Source: a virus. Taken from it: DNA of 64,000 bases. The stretch spans positions 62,001-126,000 of IMG/VR virus record IMGVR_UViG_3300046171_000314; one strand, 5' to 3'. The notes beneath the pieces are model-generated. The model saw nothing but the letters and a program-made list of their open reading frames with translations. It was not told the origin of the DNA and made no database searches. Every line of letters begins with the position of its first letter. Position 1 is the stretch's first letter. The translations under genes were made by a program, and so were the position numbers. Below are positions 32,790-41,104 of this stretch, in pieces.

Positions 32790-34172
32790 ATGGCATTTGA
32801 TACAAAATATCGTCCTAATGGATATGACTCGGTTATTGGGCAAGAAGCCAATGTAAAGGTTCTACAGAGCATCGTGAAGAATGGATCAGGCTTTCACCAA
32901 TCTTATGTATTTTGTGGGCAGCACGGTACAGGAAAAACCACATTGGGTCGGATTCTTGCACGAGCCTTGCTTTGCGAAAATCCTCAGGAGGGTAATCCTT
33001 GCGATCAGTGCTCTTCTTGTTTGTCTATTTTGGAGAATGGTAGTTCGGAGGGGTTCATAGAAATAGATGCGGCTACAAACTCAGGCAAGGGAGACATTAA
33101 AGAGATAGTGGATCAATTAGAATACGCTACTGTGACAGGAAAGAAAAGGATTTATCTATTTGATGAGGCACATGAGTTATCAAGACAAGCCCTTGATGGT
33201 TTATTGAAGCCGATGGAAGATACAGAGGTGGGATCTGACGATAAAAAGTTGGTGTGCATCTTTTGTACAACCGAGCCTGAGAAGATGCGAAAGACCATCT
33301 TCTCAAGGTGTGCCCCTGCTTTTGTTATTCGTGTTCCAACCCCTCAGGATATAGCAGACAGACTTGTATATGTCTGTGAGAAGGAGGAAATAGAATATGA
33401 CTATGAAGCCCTTGTATCTATTTCGGAGTACTGTTCCTGCCACGTTCGAGATTCTCTTAAGTCTTTACAAGGTGTCTCTTCTTTGGGCAAGGTCGATATG
33501 GCAGCCATTAAGCAATACCTGCGATTAGATGTACAGATAAAATGTTTAGAGGTTCTTGATAACTTAAGATCCGATTTTGCAAAGGCAATCGAGAACTTCG
33601 ATGCTTTAAGGATTATTGCTTCTCCTGCCTCTTGTTACGAGCAACTATCCAAGTTGTCCTTGATGGCATATAGAAAATCATTGGGGGTTTCAAAGATCCC
33701 CGTTTATTTGGATTCCAAAAAGATAGACTCAATCTCTAAACAAGGGCAGCAACTTATAGTTCTCACCCAAAGTTTGCTTTCACATCCACATAATCCCTCT
33801 CACGAAATGCTACTATGTGATCTGTCTAATTATCATTTTGGACAAGCCCCTATACAGACTATAACTAAAGTAGTCACCCAAACTTTAGAACCAAAAACAC
33901 AACCAACACAAAAAAATTCTCAACAGATACCACAAAGTTCGGTATCGTACCAACAACAAAAGCCTACAATTATAAATGGGGTATATCGAGAAGCAAGGGC
34001 GGTTAAGAAACCTCCTAGAAAATCAGAGAGTGTTCCGAAAAAAGAAGGAATACCTTTTGAAGTTTTTAAGGATTTCCTAGACGCTCGCTATCAGGAGTTG
34101 GAACACGAACATGGACAAAAGAGACGAACAAACTTGGGTGGTTTTGGAACTTTCTCACGCAGGAGAGTCTAG
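32790..34172 (+). CDS. dnaX: clamp loader gamma/tau-like subunit (DnaX-like)
   Basis: 460 residues. KYRPNGYDSVIGQE, Walker A GQHGTGKT (43-50), a zinc-binding block with Cys in LLCENP and CDQCSSC, EIDAATNSGKGDIKEI, Walker B YLFDEAHELS, LLKPMED, FCTTEPEKM and FSRC are all as in bacterial DnaX domains I and II. A collar domain (about 225-350) follows, then a Gln/Pro-rich linker and a basic tail. It is the ATP-hydrolysing motor of the clamp loader. A possible -1 frameshift site lies in the linker (33910-33946). The 3' end overlaps the NusG-like gene by 62 bases. Confidence 0.95.
   Translation: MAFDTKYRPNGYDSVIGQEANVKVLQSIVKNGSGFHQSYVFCGQHGTGKTTLGRILARALLCENPQEGNPCDQCSSCLSILENGSSEGFIEIDAATNSGKGDIKEIVDQLEYATVTGKKRIYLFDEAHELSRQALDGLLKPMEDTEVGSDDKKLVCIFCTTEPEKMRKTIFSRCAPAFVIRVPTPQDIADRLVYVCEKEEIEYDYEALVSISEYCSCHVRDSLKSLQGVSSLGKVDMAAIKQYLRLDVQIKCLEVLDNLRSDFAKAIENFDALRIIASPASCYEQLSKLSLMAYRKSLGVSKIPVYLDSKKIDSISKQGQQLIVLTQSLLSHPHNPSHEMLLCDLSNYHFGQAPIQTITKVVTQTLEPKTQPTQKNSQQIPQSSVSYQQQKPTIINGVYREARAVKKPPRKSESVPKKEGIPFEVFKDFLDARYQELEHEHGQKRRTNLGGFGTFSRRRV
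33910..33946 (+). promoter_or_regulatory. possible -1 frameshift signal in dnaX-like gene
   Basis: A run of seven A residues reads A AAA AAT in the zero frame, followed after 8 bases by a perfect stem GATACC/GGTATC with a 9-base loop. A -1 shift would add about 30 codons and stop at 34004-34006. This copies the layout of the known E. coli dnaX site (slippery A-rich heptamer plus downstream hairpin). The stem also contains TTCGGTAT, so it could instead be a promoter-like box for the NusG-like gene. Confidence 0.4.
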
Positions 34173-34647
34173 GGCGAAGGAGGGGATTCTCGAAAAGATT
34201 GTTCGACACGAGTTGGGTGTTGAGCCAACTTTTCCTGTTTTTATACCTATACAGGTATATCAGAAAGGAGATAAGACAATACGAATTGATGGTATGCAGG
34301 GGTATGCCTTTGTGAAAGCAGGGCTTCCCGATCACGTCTATTTTCAATTAGAGCAATCAGATTTTGTGAAGAATGTTATCTCTGCCCCTCATAAAAGAGG
34401 AAGAGTCCTTGCTTGTGTTCCTGATAGTGCCATAGAAGGTGTTCGAGATTCAATTCGAAGAGAGGTAAGCCAAGACCTTGTTGCAGGAACAAGGGTTCGT
34501 GTGCGGACAGGGCTATTCTCCTATCTTGAGGGTGAGGTCATCGACAGAGAAGATGACGATATCATACTAGAAATTAAGATGAGATCCATACACGCAATTG
34601 TGAAAGTACACGGCTTGTATGTTGATCTTGCTGAGGGAGATGCTTAA
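34111..34647 (+). CDS. NusG-like transcription factor
   Basis: 178 residues. The N-terminal NGN-type domain (TWVVLELSHAGESRAKEGIL, YAFVKAGLPDHVYFQLEQ) is followed by a C-terminal KOW domain (about 120-175, LVAGTRVRVRTGLFSYLEGE and a typical beta-barrel sequence). NusG/RfaH proteins bind RNA polymerase and prevent pausing or termination. A phage copy could allow long late transcripts. The start codon lies 62 bases inside the DnaX-like gene, in another frame, and the stop overlaps the next ATG. Confidence comes from the combined NGN and KOW layout. Confidence 0.82.
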   Translation: MDKRDEQTWVVLELSHAGESRAKEGILEKIVRHELGVEPTFPVFIPIQVYQKGDKTIRIDGMQGYAFVKAGLPDHVYFQLEQSDFVKNVISAPHKRGRVLACVPDSAIEGVRDSIRREVSQDLVAGTRVRVRTGLFSYLEGEVIDREDDDIILEIKMRSIHAIVKVHGLYVDLAEGDA

Positions 34648-35252
34648 TGTGGTGGTCAGGTCATAAACTAATAGATTCACACGAATTAGAGTCAAGGTTC
34701 TCTAATGAAGATGGGTTGTCTGAAATAGGGATTACTGTTTCTGAGGAGATGTCAGAGGAAACCCTAGAGAAGTTGGATAGGATAAGGGATATGCTTGATC
34801 GTATTCCACCAAGAGAAGCCGACTTTATTGAACTGTACTATTTCAATAAGATGCGACAAACGGACATAGCAGAACTCTTTTGTGTAACACAACCTACTGT
34901 TTGCTATAGATTACAACGAGCCTCCGACAGATTGAAATATCTTATGGAACTTCCTGATATCAACTCAAGCCAATTAAGAGAGAACCTAACAGGCAAATTT
35001 AAGGATGAGGTGGATGTTGATATAATGATCCTGATGTTTGAAACTACTTGTCAGAGTGAGGTTGCGAATTCTCTTTCCGTTTCACAGGGGTTGGTTCGTC
35101 ACAGATTTATTCGGTCTATGAAAGCCTTAGCCCACTACCCTGAATTGGATTATATCTTGCAGATGTACGAAAAACTATCAAAGAATTTGAACATTCTGAG
35201 AGAGGTTCAAAGACCAACCTTGCCGAATGAAATTTTCAATGTGGTTCATTAG
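34647..35252 (+). CDS. sigma region 4-like HTH transcription factor
   Basis: 201 residues. LDRIPPREADFIELYYFNKM followed by RQTDIAELFCVTQPTVCYRLQRA is a clear sigma-70 region 4 helix-turn-helix. A second, weaker HTH (QSEVANSLSVSQGLVRHRFI, about 132-151) follows. Region 2 is missing, so it is not a full sigma factor; it may act like the split late-sigma T4 gp55/gp33 pair or as a DNA-binding activator. Coupling to the NusG-like gene (TAATG) and the change to virion genes right after make a late-gene regulator the best guess. Confidence 0.8.
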   Translation: MWWSGHKLIDSHELESRFSNEDGLSEIGITVSEEMSEETLEKLDRIRDMLDRIPPREADFIELYYFNKMRQTDIAELFCVTQPTVCYRLQRASDRLKYLMELPDINSSQLRENLTGKFKDEVDVDIMILMFETTCQSEVANSLSVSQGLVRHRFIRSMKALAHYPELDYILQMYEKLSKNLNILREVQRPTLPNEIFNVVH

Positions 35253-35253
35253 T

Positions 35254-35266
35254 TTCTCTATATTCC
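35254..35266 (+). promoter_or_regulatory. CTATATTCC late-type promoter box
   Basis: TTCTCTATATTCC lies 23 bases before the TTG start at 35289, at the point where virion genes begin. The same core occurs before 37821 and 49445. Confidence 0.55.
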
Positions 35267-35288
35267 TTCATTACAAGAAGGAGGAGTC

Positions 35289-35600
35289 TTGTCTGATAAA
35301 GAGTTAGAAGATCGTATACTAATGACAAAGAGGTTGGCACACAGGTGGGTGAAGAAACACATTAAGCCTGAGAACCGATTGATTGTTTATTATGGACACG
35401 TAGAGATAAGTCGTGTCCCATCTTTGTTGCGTAGTTTTCGAGACTCTAAGATCACTATGGCAGGCATTCCACCTATCCCTGATCTTGGCATCACAGAAAG
35501 ATTTGATTGCTTTGAGATATGGACAGAGAATAAGGAAGGTTTGATAGCCCTTGACAAGTGGCTGTCTGATCGGGGATTTGAAACATCAGGGGTATGGTAA
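35289..35600 (+). CDS. hypothetical protein, virion-region
   Basis: 103 residues, TTG start after a perfect GAAGGAGGAG SD. It contains a basic helical N-terminus (MTKRLAHRWVKKHIKPENRL) and a beta-type rest. No family is recognised. The RLAHRW element is reminiscent of the RxAxRY segments of other proteins in this block. It is the first gene after the late-type box. Confidence 0.6.
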   Translation: MSDKELEDRILMTKRLAHRWVKKHIKPENRLIVYYGHVEISRVPSLLRSFRDSKITMAGIPPIPDLGITERFDCFEIWTENKEGLIALDKWLSDRGFETSGVW

Positions 35601-36032
35601 ATGTCTTCACAAAGAATACAATCAGAGTTTGTTTATAAGTCTGTCACATCAGCGGCTGAGACCTATTACTTCACGATACGTTGCGACACCGAGAGCAATC
35701 TCAGTGTTCGGAATATACAAAATCCCGCAGGGCTTATTGTAGATTCTATGTCTTCTTTACCCTCTGAGGTTATTACAGATATCTCGGATGCAATGTCAGT
35801 TGTTCGTGATCTGCTCTCCATTAATTCTAGAGTCAATGGCACAATAACTTTCACCGCTGAAACTTCTGTTACTGTTTCACTGCCTGAGGCGATGTCAACG
35901 GCAGGCTATTCTGTTCTTCTTGATGTTTCAGACTTTGTTCTTTTTCGTGTCACTTCAAAAACAACAACATCTTTTGTTGTTCAAAGTTCTACGACATATA
36001 CGGGAACGATTCTTTATTCTGTTTTTAATTAA
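35601..36032 (+). CDS. virion protein with shared C-terminal beta domain
   Basis: 143 residues. The C-terminal 60 residues (TVSLPEAMSTAGYSVLLDVS, then KTTTSFVVQ and ILYSVFN) match the C-terminus of the 36602-37780 protein. The shared pattern is a compact beta sandwich as often seen at the tips of tail fibres and receptor-binding proteins. The N-terminal part is beta-type with no motif. It starts directly at the stop of its neighbour. Confidence 0.7.
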   Translation: MSSQRIQSEFVYKSVTSAAETYYFTIRCDTESNLSVRNIQNPAGLIVDSMSSLPSEVITDISDAMSVVRDLLSINSRVNGTITFTAETSVTVSLPEAMSTAGYSVLLDVSDFVLFRVTSKTTTSFVVQSSTTYTGTILYSVFN

Positions 36033-36040
36033 GGTACAGC

Positions 36041-36602
36041 ATGGACATATACATATTTGACTTTGATGGTACTTTGATGCGAACACCTGAGGAAACCCCT
36101 TCTTGGTGGAAAGACCCTGCTCCTTTTAGTTGGCACAGTAATCCTGTTTCACTATCTCCTCCTGTTGTTCCCTCAAAGCCAAGCGGAAAACATTGGATTT
36201 CTTGGGTAGCCAAAGAAGCAAAGAGGTCTTTGCAAGACCCCAATGCAAAAGTATTTCTTGTCACTGCGAGAGTTTCTTCTATGAGGCAGAGAATACTTGA
36301 GATTCTGAAGAGTAAAGGTATAGTGTTCGATGGAACTTACTTCAATCCGGGGGACCGATGCTTCGTCTTACAAGAAAAAGGTTTTTCAAGATATTCAAGC
36401 GAAGTACCCTAACCCACAAGAGGTTCACATCTTTGAAGATAATCACCTCAATGCTTATGTTCCTGCCTTAGAAAAAATGTTTCCCTTCTCGAAGGTCTTT
36501 GGGCATGGTGTAAAAGACAGTCAGCATCCGATAGAGCCTGAGGGTATCCCTCAGGACTTAGCCTTAAGGGTTGCTGATCGATACTTGAATAGGAGATACT
36601 AA
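36041..36602 (+). CDS. HAD-family phosphatase (Swiss-army-knife RNA repair type), frameshifted
   Basis: The first frame has the HAD motif DIYIFDFDGTLMRTP, a WWKDPAPFSWH segment, VFLVTARVSSMRQRI and KGIVFDGTYFNPG. After the G5 run near 36353 the frame breaks. Removing one G joins it to TDASSYKKKVFQDIQAKYPN and HIFEDNHLNAY, ending at 36602. The joined order matches the HAD_SAK family (PF10307) linked to RNA repair. Its C-terminus, LRVADRYLNRRY, carries the R(V/I)AxRY tag seen in nearby virion proteins. A role in repairing host or phage RNA, or in capsid-delivered action, is inference. Confidence 0.78.
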
Positions 36603-37780
36603 TGCCGCAAACAACCCCCACAGAAGCAGATGTGATACAGTTCAATTCAAATGGTGGCAACACCATACAAGTTTCATCAGACACTGATGGCAATTTGACC
36701 TTTGTAGATGCTGTCGTTTCTTCTGCAATCAAATTAGTAGATTTGGCAGGTCTTGAAAGCCATAGTTCTGTTTTTGTTGTCGGCAAAAAATATGCCACAA
36801 TACAAGCCGCATTAGATGCGGTTTCAGGCACTTCATCGGTTTCCAATCCTTCTGTTATCTTAATTCCTACAGGTGTTTATGCCGAGAGCATTACTGTTCA
36901 AAAAGATGGTGTTCATTTGGTGGGGCTTGGTTTGGTCGAGATAACAGGAACAGTGGGCAACCCTACTGTTTCTATTGATGATTTGGGGGCGGTTGTTCCT
37001 CTCTCGGTCACTTTTCAAAACATAATCTTCTCAAAATCACAAGATGCAGAGAAGGCGGTCTCTATTGTTGGGGCTGCTGCAACTAATCTTGGATTGGGGG
37101 GTATTACTTTCAAAGGTTGTCAGTTCAAAGCAACAGGCATTGGAACGTTTGCGGTCTTTGTAGATATTGCTAATACAGTTATTATTGAGGGTGGGAGTAC
37201 CACAGGTTCTAGTGCAACTGCGAAATTTTCGGTTTCACAGTGTGCAAGTTTTTCAGCGAATAGGACATCGGAAATTCCCAATGTAGAGTTGTCATATAAT
37301 AATGCCTCTGATCGACCCTCAACTTTGACATCAAGTTATTCCTTCGCACATAATCTTTCGTGTGGAGATTTTTTGGTATCTCTGTTGGGGATAGGGTCTC
37401 TGAGTGTTTCTAATTGTACTGTGGGCAGTTTGTCTGTAGATGGAACACAAAACATCTCTCTTGCAAGATGTACTTTGGGGGTTCTTACGGTTAGTGGGAC
37501 GATTGGTGCAGCGATCACAGACTCGGAGTACACCTCCTTGAGTGGGGATGTCACAGCATCCTTAGAGATAGATCAGGTGATTGATTCGATAGTTTTCTCG
37601 AACGAAGCAAGTAAAACTGTCTCGTTGCCACTGCCTTACCCCAACTCTTCTTATATGGTTCTTATAGATAGTCCTCTTGCTGACATGCCTTTTGTCGAAA
37701 ATAAGACCACCACAACCTTTGATATTACCTACTCAGGGTTGGTCACAGTTACTGCTATTTACCAAGTCATAAAGTTTTGA
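36602..37780 (+). CDS. beta-helix-like tail or receptor-binding protein
   Basis: 392 residues. A pectate-lyase-like opening (KYATIQAALDAVSGTSSV, ILIPTGVYAESITVQKDGVH) is followed by many short beta repeats. The C-terminus (KTVSLPLPYPNSSYMVLIDS, NKTTTTFDITYSGLVTVTAI) shares its domain with the 35601-36032 protein. Tail spikes with right-handed beta helices bind and sometimes degrade surface polysaccharide. No catalytic residues can be assigned. TAATG coupling links it to the HAD gene upstream. Confidence 0.78.
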   Translation: MPQTTPTEADVIQFNSNGGNTIQVSSDTDGNLTFVDAVVSSAIKLVDLAGLESHSSVFVVGKKYATIQAALDAVSGTSSVSNPSVILIPTGVYAESITVQKDGVHLVGLGLVEITGTVGNPTVSIDDLGAVVPLSVTFQNIIFSKSQDAEKAVSIVGAAATNLGLGGITFKGCQFKATGIGTFAVFVDIANTVIIEGGSTTGSSATAKFSVSQCASFSANRTSEIPNVELSYNNASDRPSTLTSSYSFAHNLSCGDFLVSLLGIGSLSVSNCTVGSLSVDGTQNISLARCTLGVLTVSGTIGAAITDSEYTSLSGDVTASLEIDQVIDSIVFSNEASKTVSLPLPYPNSSYMVLIDSPLADMPFVENKTTTTFDITYSGLVTVTAIYQVIKF

Positions 37781-37784
37781 TAAT

Positions 37785-37798
37785 CATTCTATATTTCC
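37785..37798 (+). promoter_or_regulatory. CTATATTTCC late-type promoter box
   Basis: CATTCTATATTTCC lies 23 bases before the ATG at 37821, in the short gap after the beta-helix protein. Confidence 0.55.
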
Positions 37799-37820
37799 AC
37801 AAGGATAGTGAGGTGTATCT

Positions 37821-38408
37821 ATGTCTAGTGGAAATGATTTTGGTTTTTGGGATGGTCTATTAAAAGAATCCTACCTTAGCGGTGATGTTGATTCTATGAA
37901 TATGTTCCTTGACGATGCCGTTGAGACAAGAATGACCTCAAGAGAAATTGGGGAGAACTTTGAACAACTGAGAGGTTTGACCGATAAAGGCAGAGTTTCC
38001 AAAGCACTGCATTTGCCTGTCCTTGATGGGTCTCGTGTGGCTTTTAATTCTAACTTGGGGGTTGTGTTATCTTTTGAGGATATGCCTGAACACGGATCGA
38101 AGGGGACAGTGGTCTCAGTACGGTCTGCCTCAGGGGAGGTCACCTCATACGAGGGTAATGTCTTTGTTGAGTGGGATGATGGGCATTTTCGATCTGTTAA
38201 TGCTCAATACCTTTTGTTATTAGAAAGCCCTAAGAAAGCAGAAAAAATTCGTGTTAGTTCTTTGGGAGATCTTACAGATTTCTTAAAGGTTTCCAAAGAT
38301 GCCTTAGTACACAAATCCACTAAGGATATTTGGTCTTTCAAAAAAGATGGTGATGAATTTGTTATTGAAAGGCTGCTTGGAGAAGATGGCACACCCTTAA
38401 AAAGTTAG
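37821..38408 (+). CDS. virion-associated hypothetical protein
   Basis: 195 residues. The centre has a beta-barrel-like segment (SYEGNVFVEWDDGHFRSVNA) preceded by GSKGTVVSVRSASGEVTSYE, a pattern also found in other phage structural proteins and in the 54324 protein (GDSIVALDGPRDNVGKITRL). The N-terminus is acidic and helical. The function is not known. Confidence 0.65.
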   Translation: MSSGNDFGFWDGLLKESYLSGDVDSMNMFLDDAVETRMTSREIGENFEQLRGLTDKGRVSKALHLPVLDGSRVAFNSNLGVVLSFEDMPEHGSKGTVVSVRSASGEVTSYEGNVFVEWDDGHFRSVNAQYLLLLESPKKAEKIRVSSLGDLTDFLKVSKDALVHKSTKDIWSFKKDGDEFVIERLLGEDGTPLKS

Positions 38409-38417
38409 GAGTAACCT

Positions 38418-39026
38418 GTGAGTATAAAGAGAATCGCTGATAGATATATGACTAGGCATAGCGTCCGAACCGCAGGTGAAGTTCGTTTCGTAAAAGACAA
38501 TTCTAACGATGCAAGTTCGTGGGCTTGGAAGCAAGGACCTTCTGAGCGTGTGATGACACCTGACCATGTGTTTAATCCTGCGAAGAAAAAAGCATTGGCG
38601 AAAGTTTTGAGAAGCACCACTGCATCAATGGGGCACGCTATGAGTGCTTATTCTACATTTACAAAAATCAAGAGTGCAGATGTTTCCCCTGATGGGAACT
38701 TAGGCGGCAAAGGGTACATTCAAAAGATAATGGATATGCGAAAGCAATATATGAATGTTGTTGAGGCTCTCTCTGCACTCAGTGATACGATTTATGACGA
38801 AGTTTCTGCTCCACATTGGGCTGCAATCTCTCGTCAAGAAACGGATGAAGACAAAGCAGAAGTTGCACAAATTATGCAAGATGCTCAGGATATAAAAGAA
38901 AATCCTGAGGAGTGGGCAGAAGAACAGGAAGAAGAAATGGATAAAAACCCTGTGGGAAAAACCGCAAGCACAAAAGTTCCTTCTGTTGTTAGAGTTGCCC
39001 AACGATATTTAAAGGAGAGAGTCTAA
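38418..39026 (+). CDS. virion-region protein with RxAxRY tags at both ends
   Basis: 202 residues, GTG start. It begins MSIKRIADRYMTRHSVRTAG and ends VVRVAQRYLKERV, so the R(I/V)AxRY motif is found at both termini. The centre is helical with a very acidic part (NPEEWAEEQEEEMDKNPVGK). The tags recur in other proteins here and may be packaging or protease signals. No family is recognised. The next gene overlaps by one base. Confidence 0.65.
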   Translation: MSIKRIADRYMTRHSVRTAGEVRFVKDNSNDASSWAWKQGPSERVMTPDHVFNPAKKKALAKVLRSTTASMGHAMSAYSTFTKIKSADVSPDGNLGGKGYIQKIMDMRKQYMNVVEALSALSDTIYDEVSAPHWAAISRQETDEDKAEVAQIMQDAQDIKENPEEWAEEQEEEMDKNPVGKTASTKVPSVVRVAQRYLKERV

Positions 39027-41104
39027 TGAGTTCTAAGTTACCCTCAGAAACACTTGTGCCTAGAGGTCTTAATGGTCTTGTGGATACGTACCCTGACTTG
39101 AATTACGGATTAGGAGTGTTGGAGAAAAGACATTTGATTGATAGTGGTGAACAAACAGCACAGATCCCTGATGGATTACAAAAAGAATCTGACTTGTTGT
39201 TAGGAGATCTCTCAGGGTTTATGGGGGAAGAAAGTAATTCCGATCTGTTATTTATGGATATAGAGCCTGATCCTGAGATTCAATCTTTGCCTGAGTTTCA
39301 AGAGCCTGTTGCCGAACTCGAAGCGGCTTGGGCAGAGAGAGATCATACTCCTCTTTATGCAGAACACCAAAAAGAATTAATCGCTCCTGTGCAATCGGTT
39401 TCCCCTGAGATTTCAGAAGAATTGCTTGAGGAAACTCTGTACAAGGCGGCTCGTGCTTATGCTAACGGATTATCTCAAAAAGAGATAGATCGGTTGGTCA
39501 AAGCATCTCTTGGTGGAATGACCGACATGCTTCAAGAGGAACTTGAATGGTTGAAGGGGCAGCGAGGTCTTAATGGTAATGTTTATGTTCTTGCTAGTGC
39601 CTACCCTAATCTTCATAATGGACAATGGAAAGAGGAGGTTCGAAAACTAGCCCAAAGAGCAAGATATTTAATAGTCGACACAGACACAGTAATGGGTCGG
39701 AAACTTGCTTCTCAAGACCGTTTTATGGGGATGCAGATTGTAGAGGAAGTGGGTTGGAAAGAAGCCTTCAATCACTATGCTCCCAAATTAAAGTCTTTGG
39801 GGTGTCGGTTGGCGAGTGAGGGTTCTTATGAACAACGAATTCAACAAGGGTTCTTAAACATTCCCAAACGCAAAGCGAACTTGGGTACAAGACCGCAAGA
39901 CTTTCGACCAACAGATCACATTACTCTTAAGGAAGCACAGCAAGAGTTTTCACAACTCATTCCGCAAGAGAGAAGGGTTTATGTAAGAGAGGCGAGCGAG
40001 AACAGAATACGCCTTAAGCAAGCAACCAAAAAAGTTATTCAATCATATAGAGCAGGGTTTATCTCTAAGTCAGAGTTGAAAGAAATAGTTGCGACAGGAG
40101 ACCATCGGAAGATGCTCCAAATGTTGTCTTCTAAGAAGAAACTCTCTTCTGAAAGTTCTGAATACACCGCACCGATAATAGGAAGACACCAAGATACAAG
40201 AAGAGAAGCATCTGTAGATGTTCGTGAAAGCCGCATACAGAAAAAACAGGCAGAGAGACATCGCAAAACAGTTGCACAGAAAGTTCAAAAGGTAGCAAAG
40301 GCAATCAAGAGTGGGCTTCGAGGGAGTTCTTTAGCGAAGATGCTTAGAGCCAACTTTAGCAAAGAGGACTTGGTTCTAGCATCCCCTTTGTTGAATCCTC
40401 TCTTGAAAGAAACCAATGCTCTGAATGAGACAGTTAAGGAAGCAAGAGAATATAGTGGAACACCTGAGTTCAGACACCAATCTGTTCGCAAGACAGCCCA
40501 ACCTAAAAAGATATCCAAACAACAACAAGCCCTCAGAAAGATTTCTCTTTGGACAAGGCGACAAATGACAGAGGGTACTTGTGGGGAGGTTCTTACAGGA
40601 CTACTCAAAGCGAAGTTCGCCCCCTCCTTTCTTAAGTCTGCACAAGAAACTATTCTAGATGTTCGTCAGGCACACGAAGGTTTATCAGGGTTTGTTTATG
40701 TTGATGCTGAGGCTTATGCTTCACCGACAGGTACGAATGGTTGTGAAGAGGGTGCTCTGAGACATCGAGCCAACCAACTTAAGTTTGTAAAAAAGATGGC
40801 TCGTTGCGGTGGGTGTTCCTTTGCAAACACTTTGGCAGATGGCACAAGTGTTTGTCAGAAGTACAACAAAAGATTGGCAGCAGAAACACCTGTGGAGTTC
40901 CCACAAGAGTACCAACAAGAAATGATTCGTCTTTCAAATGCTAGCGATGCCGAGCAAACTGCTTCTCTTTTCGGAAGCACCTATACGAATGATTTTGGAT
41001 TACAAAATACTGCCTTAGATGGTTTTGGTTTCAATGAAACTGCAAGTGTTGAGCAACTCAGCGGTCTGTTCTTTGGCGGTATGGATATTGGGGAAGATGA
41101 ATAA
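39026..41104 (+). CDS. large virion-region protein
   Basis: 692 residues. The N-terminal 150 are acidic. The centre is long, basic and helical (LKQATKKVIQSYRAGFISKS). A Cys-rich segment near 590-620 (KKMARCGGCSFANTL, SVCQKY) could bind zinc, and the C-terminus is acidic with Gly/Phe repeats. There is no enzyme motif. Position between tagged proteins and the Dps-like gene, ahead of the terminase, suggests an internal head or portal-vertex protein. An alternative is a protein ejected with the DNA. Confidence 0.65.
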   Translation: MSSKLPSETLVPRGLNGLVDTYPDLNYGLGVLEKRHLIDSGEQTAQIPDGLQKESDLLLGDLSGFMGEESNSDLLFMDIEPDPEIQSLPEFQEPVAELEAAWAERDHTPLYAEHQKELIAPVQSVSPEISEELLEETLYKAARAYANGLSQKEIDRLVKASLGGMTDMLQEELEWLKGQRGLNGNVYVLASAYPNLHNGQWKEEVRKLAQRARYLIVDTDTVMGRKLASQDRFMGMQIVEEVGWKEAFNHYAPKLKSLGCRLASEGSYEQRIQQGFLNIPKRKANLGTRPQDFRPTDHITLKEAQQEFSQLIPQERRVYVREASENRIRLKQATKKVIQSYRAGFISKSELKEIVATGDHRKMLQMLSSKKKLSSESSEYTAPIIGRHQDTRREASVDVRESRIQKKQAERHRKTVAQKVQKVAKAIKSGLRGSSLAKMLRANFSKEDLVLASPLLNPLLKETNALNETVKEAREYSGTPEFRHQSVRKTAQPKKISKQQQALRKISLWTRRQMTEGTCGEVLTGLLKAKFAPSFLKSAQETILDVRQAHEGLSGFVYVDAEAYASPTGTNGCEEGALRHRANQLKFVKKMARCGGCSFANTLADGTSVCQKYNKRLAAETPVEFPQEYQQEMIRLSNASDAEQTASLFGSTYTNDFGLQNTALDGFGFNETASVEQLSGLFFGGMDIGEDE

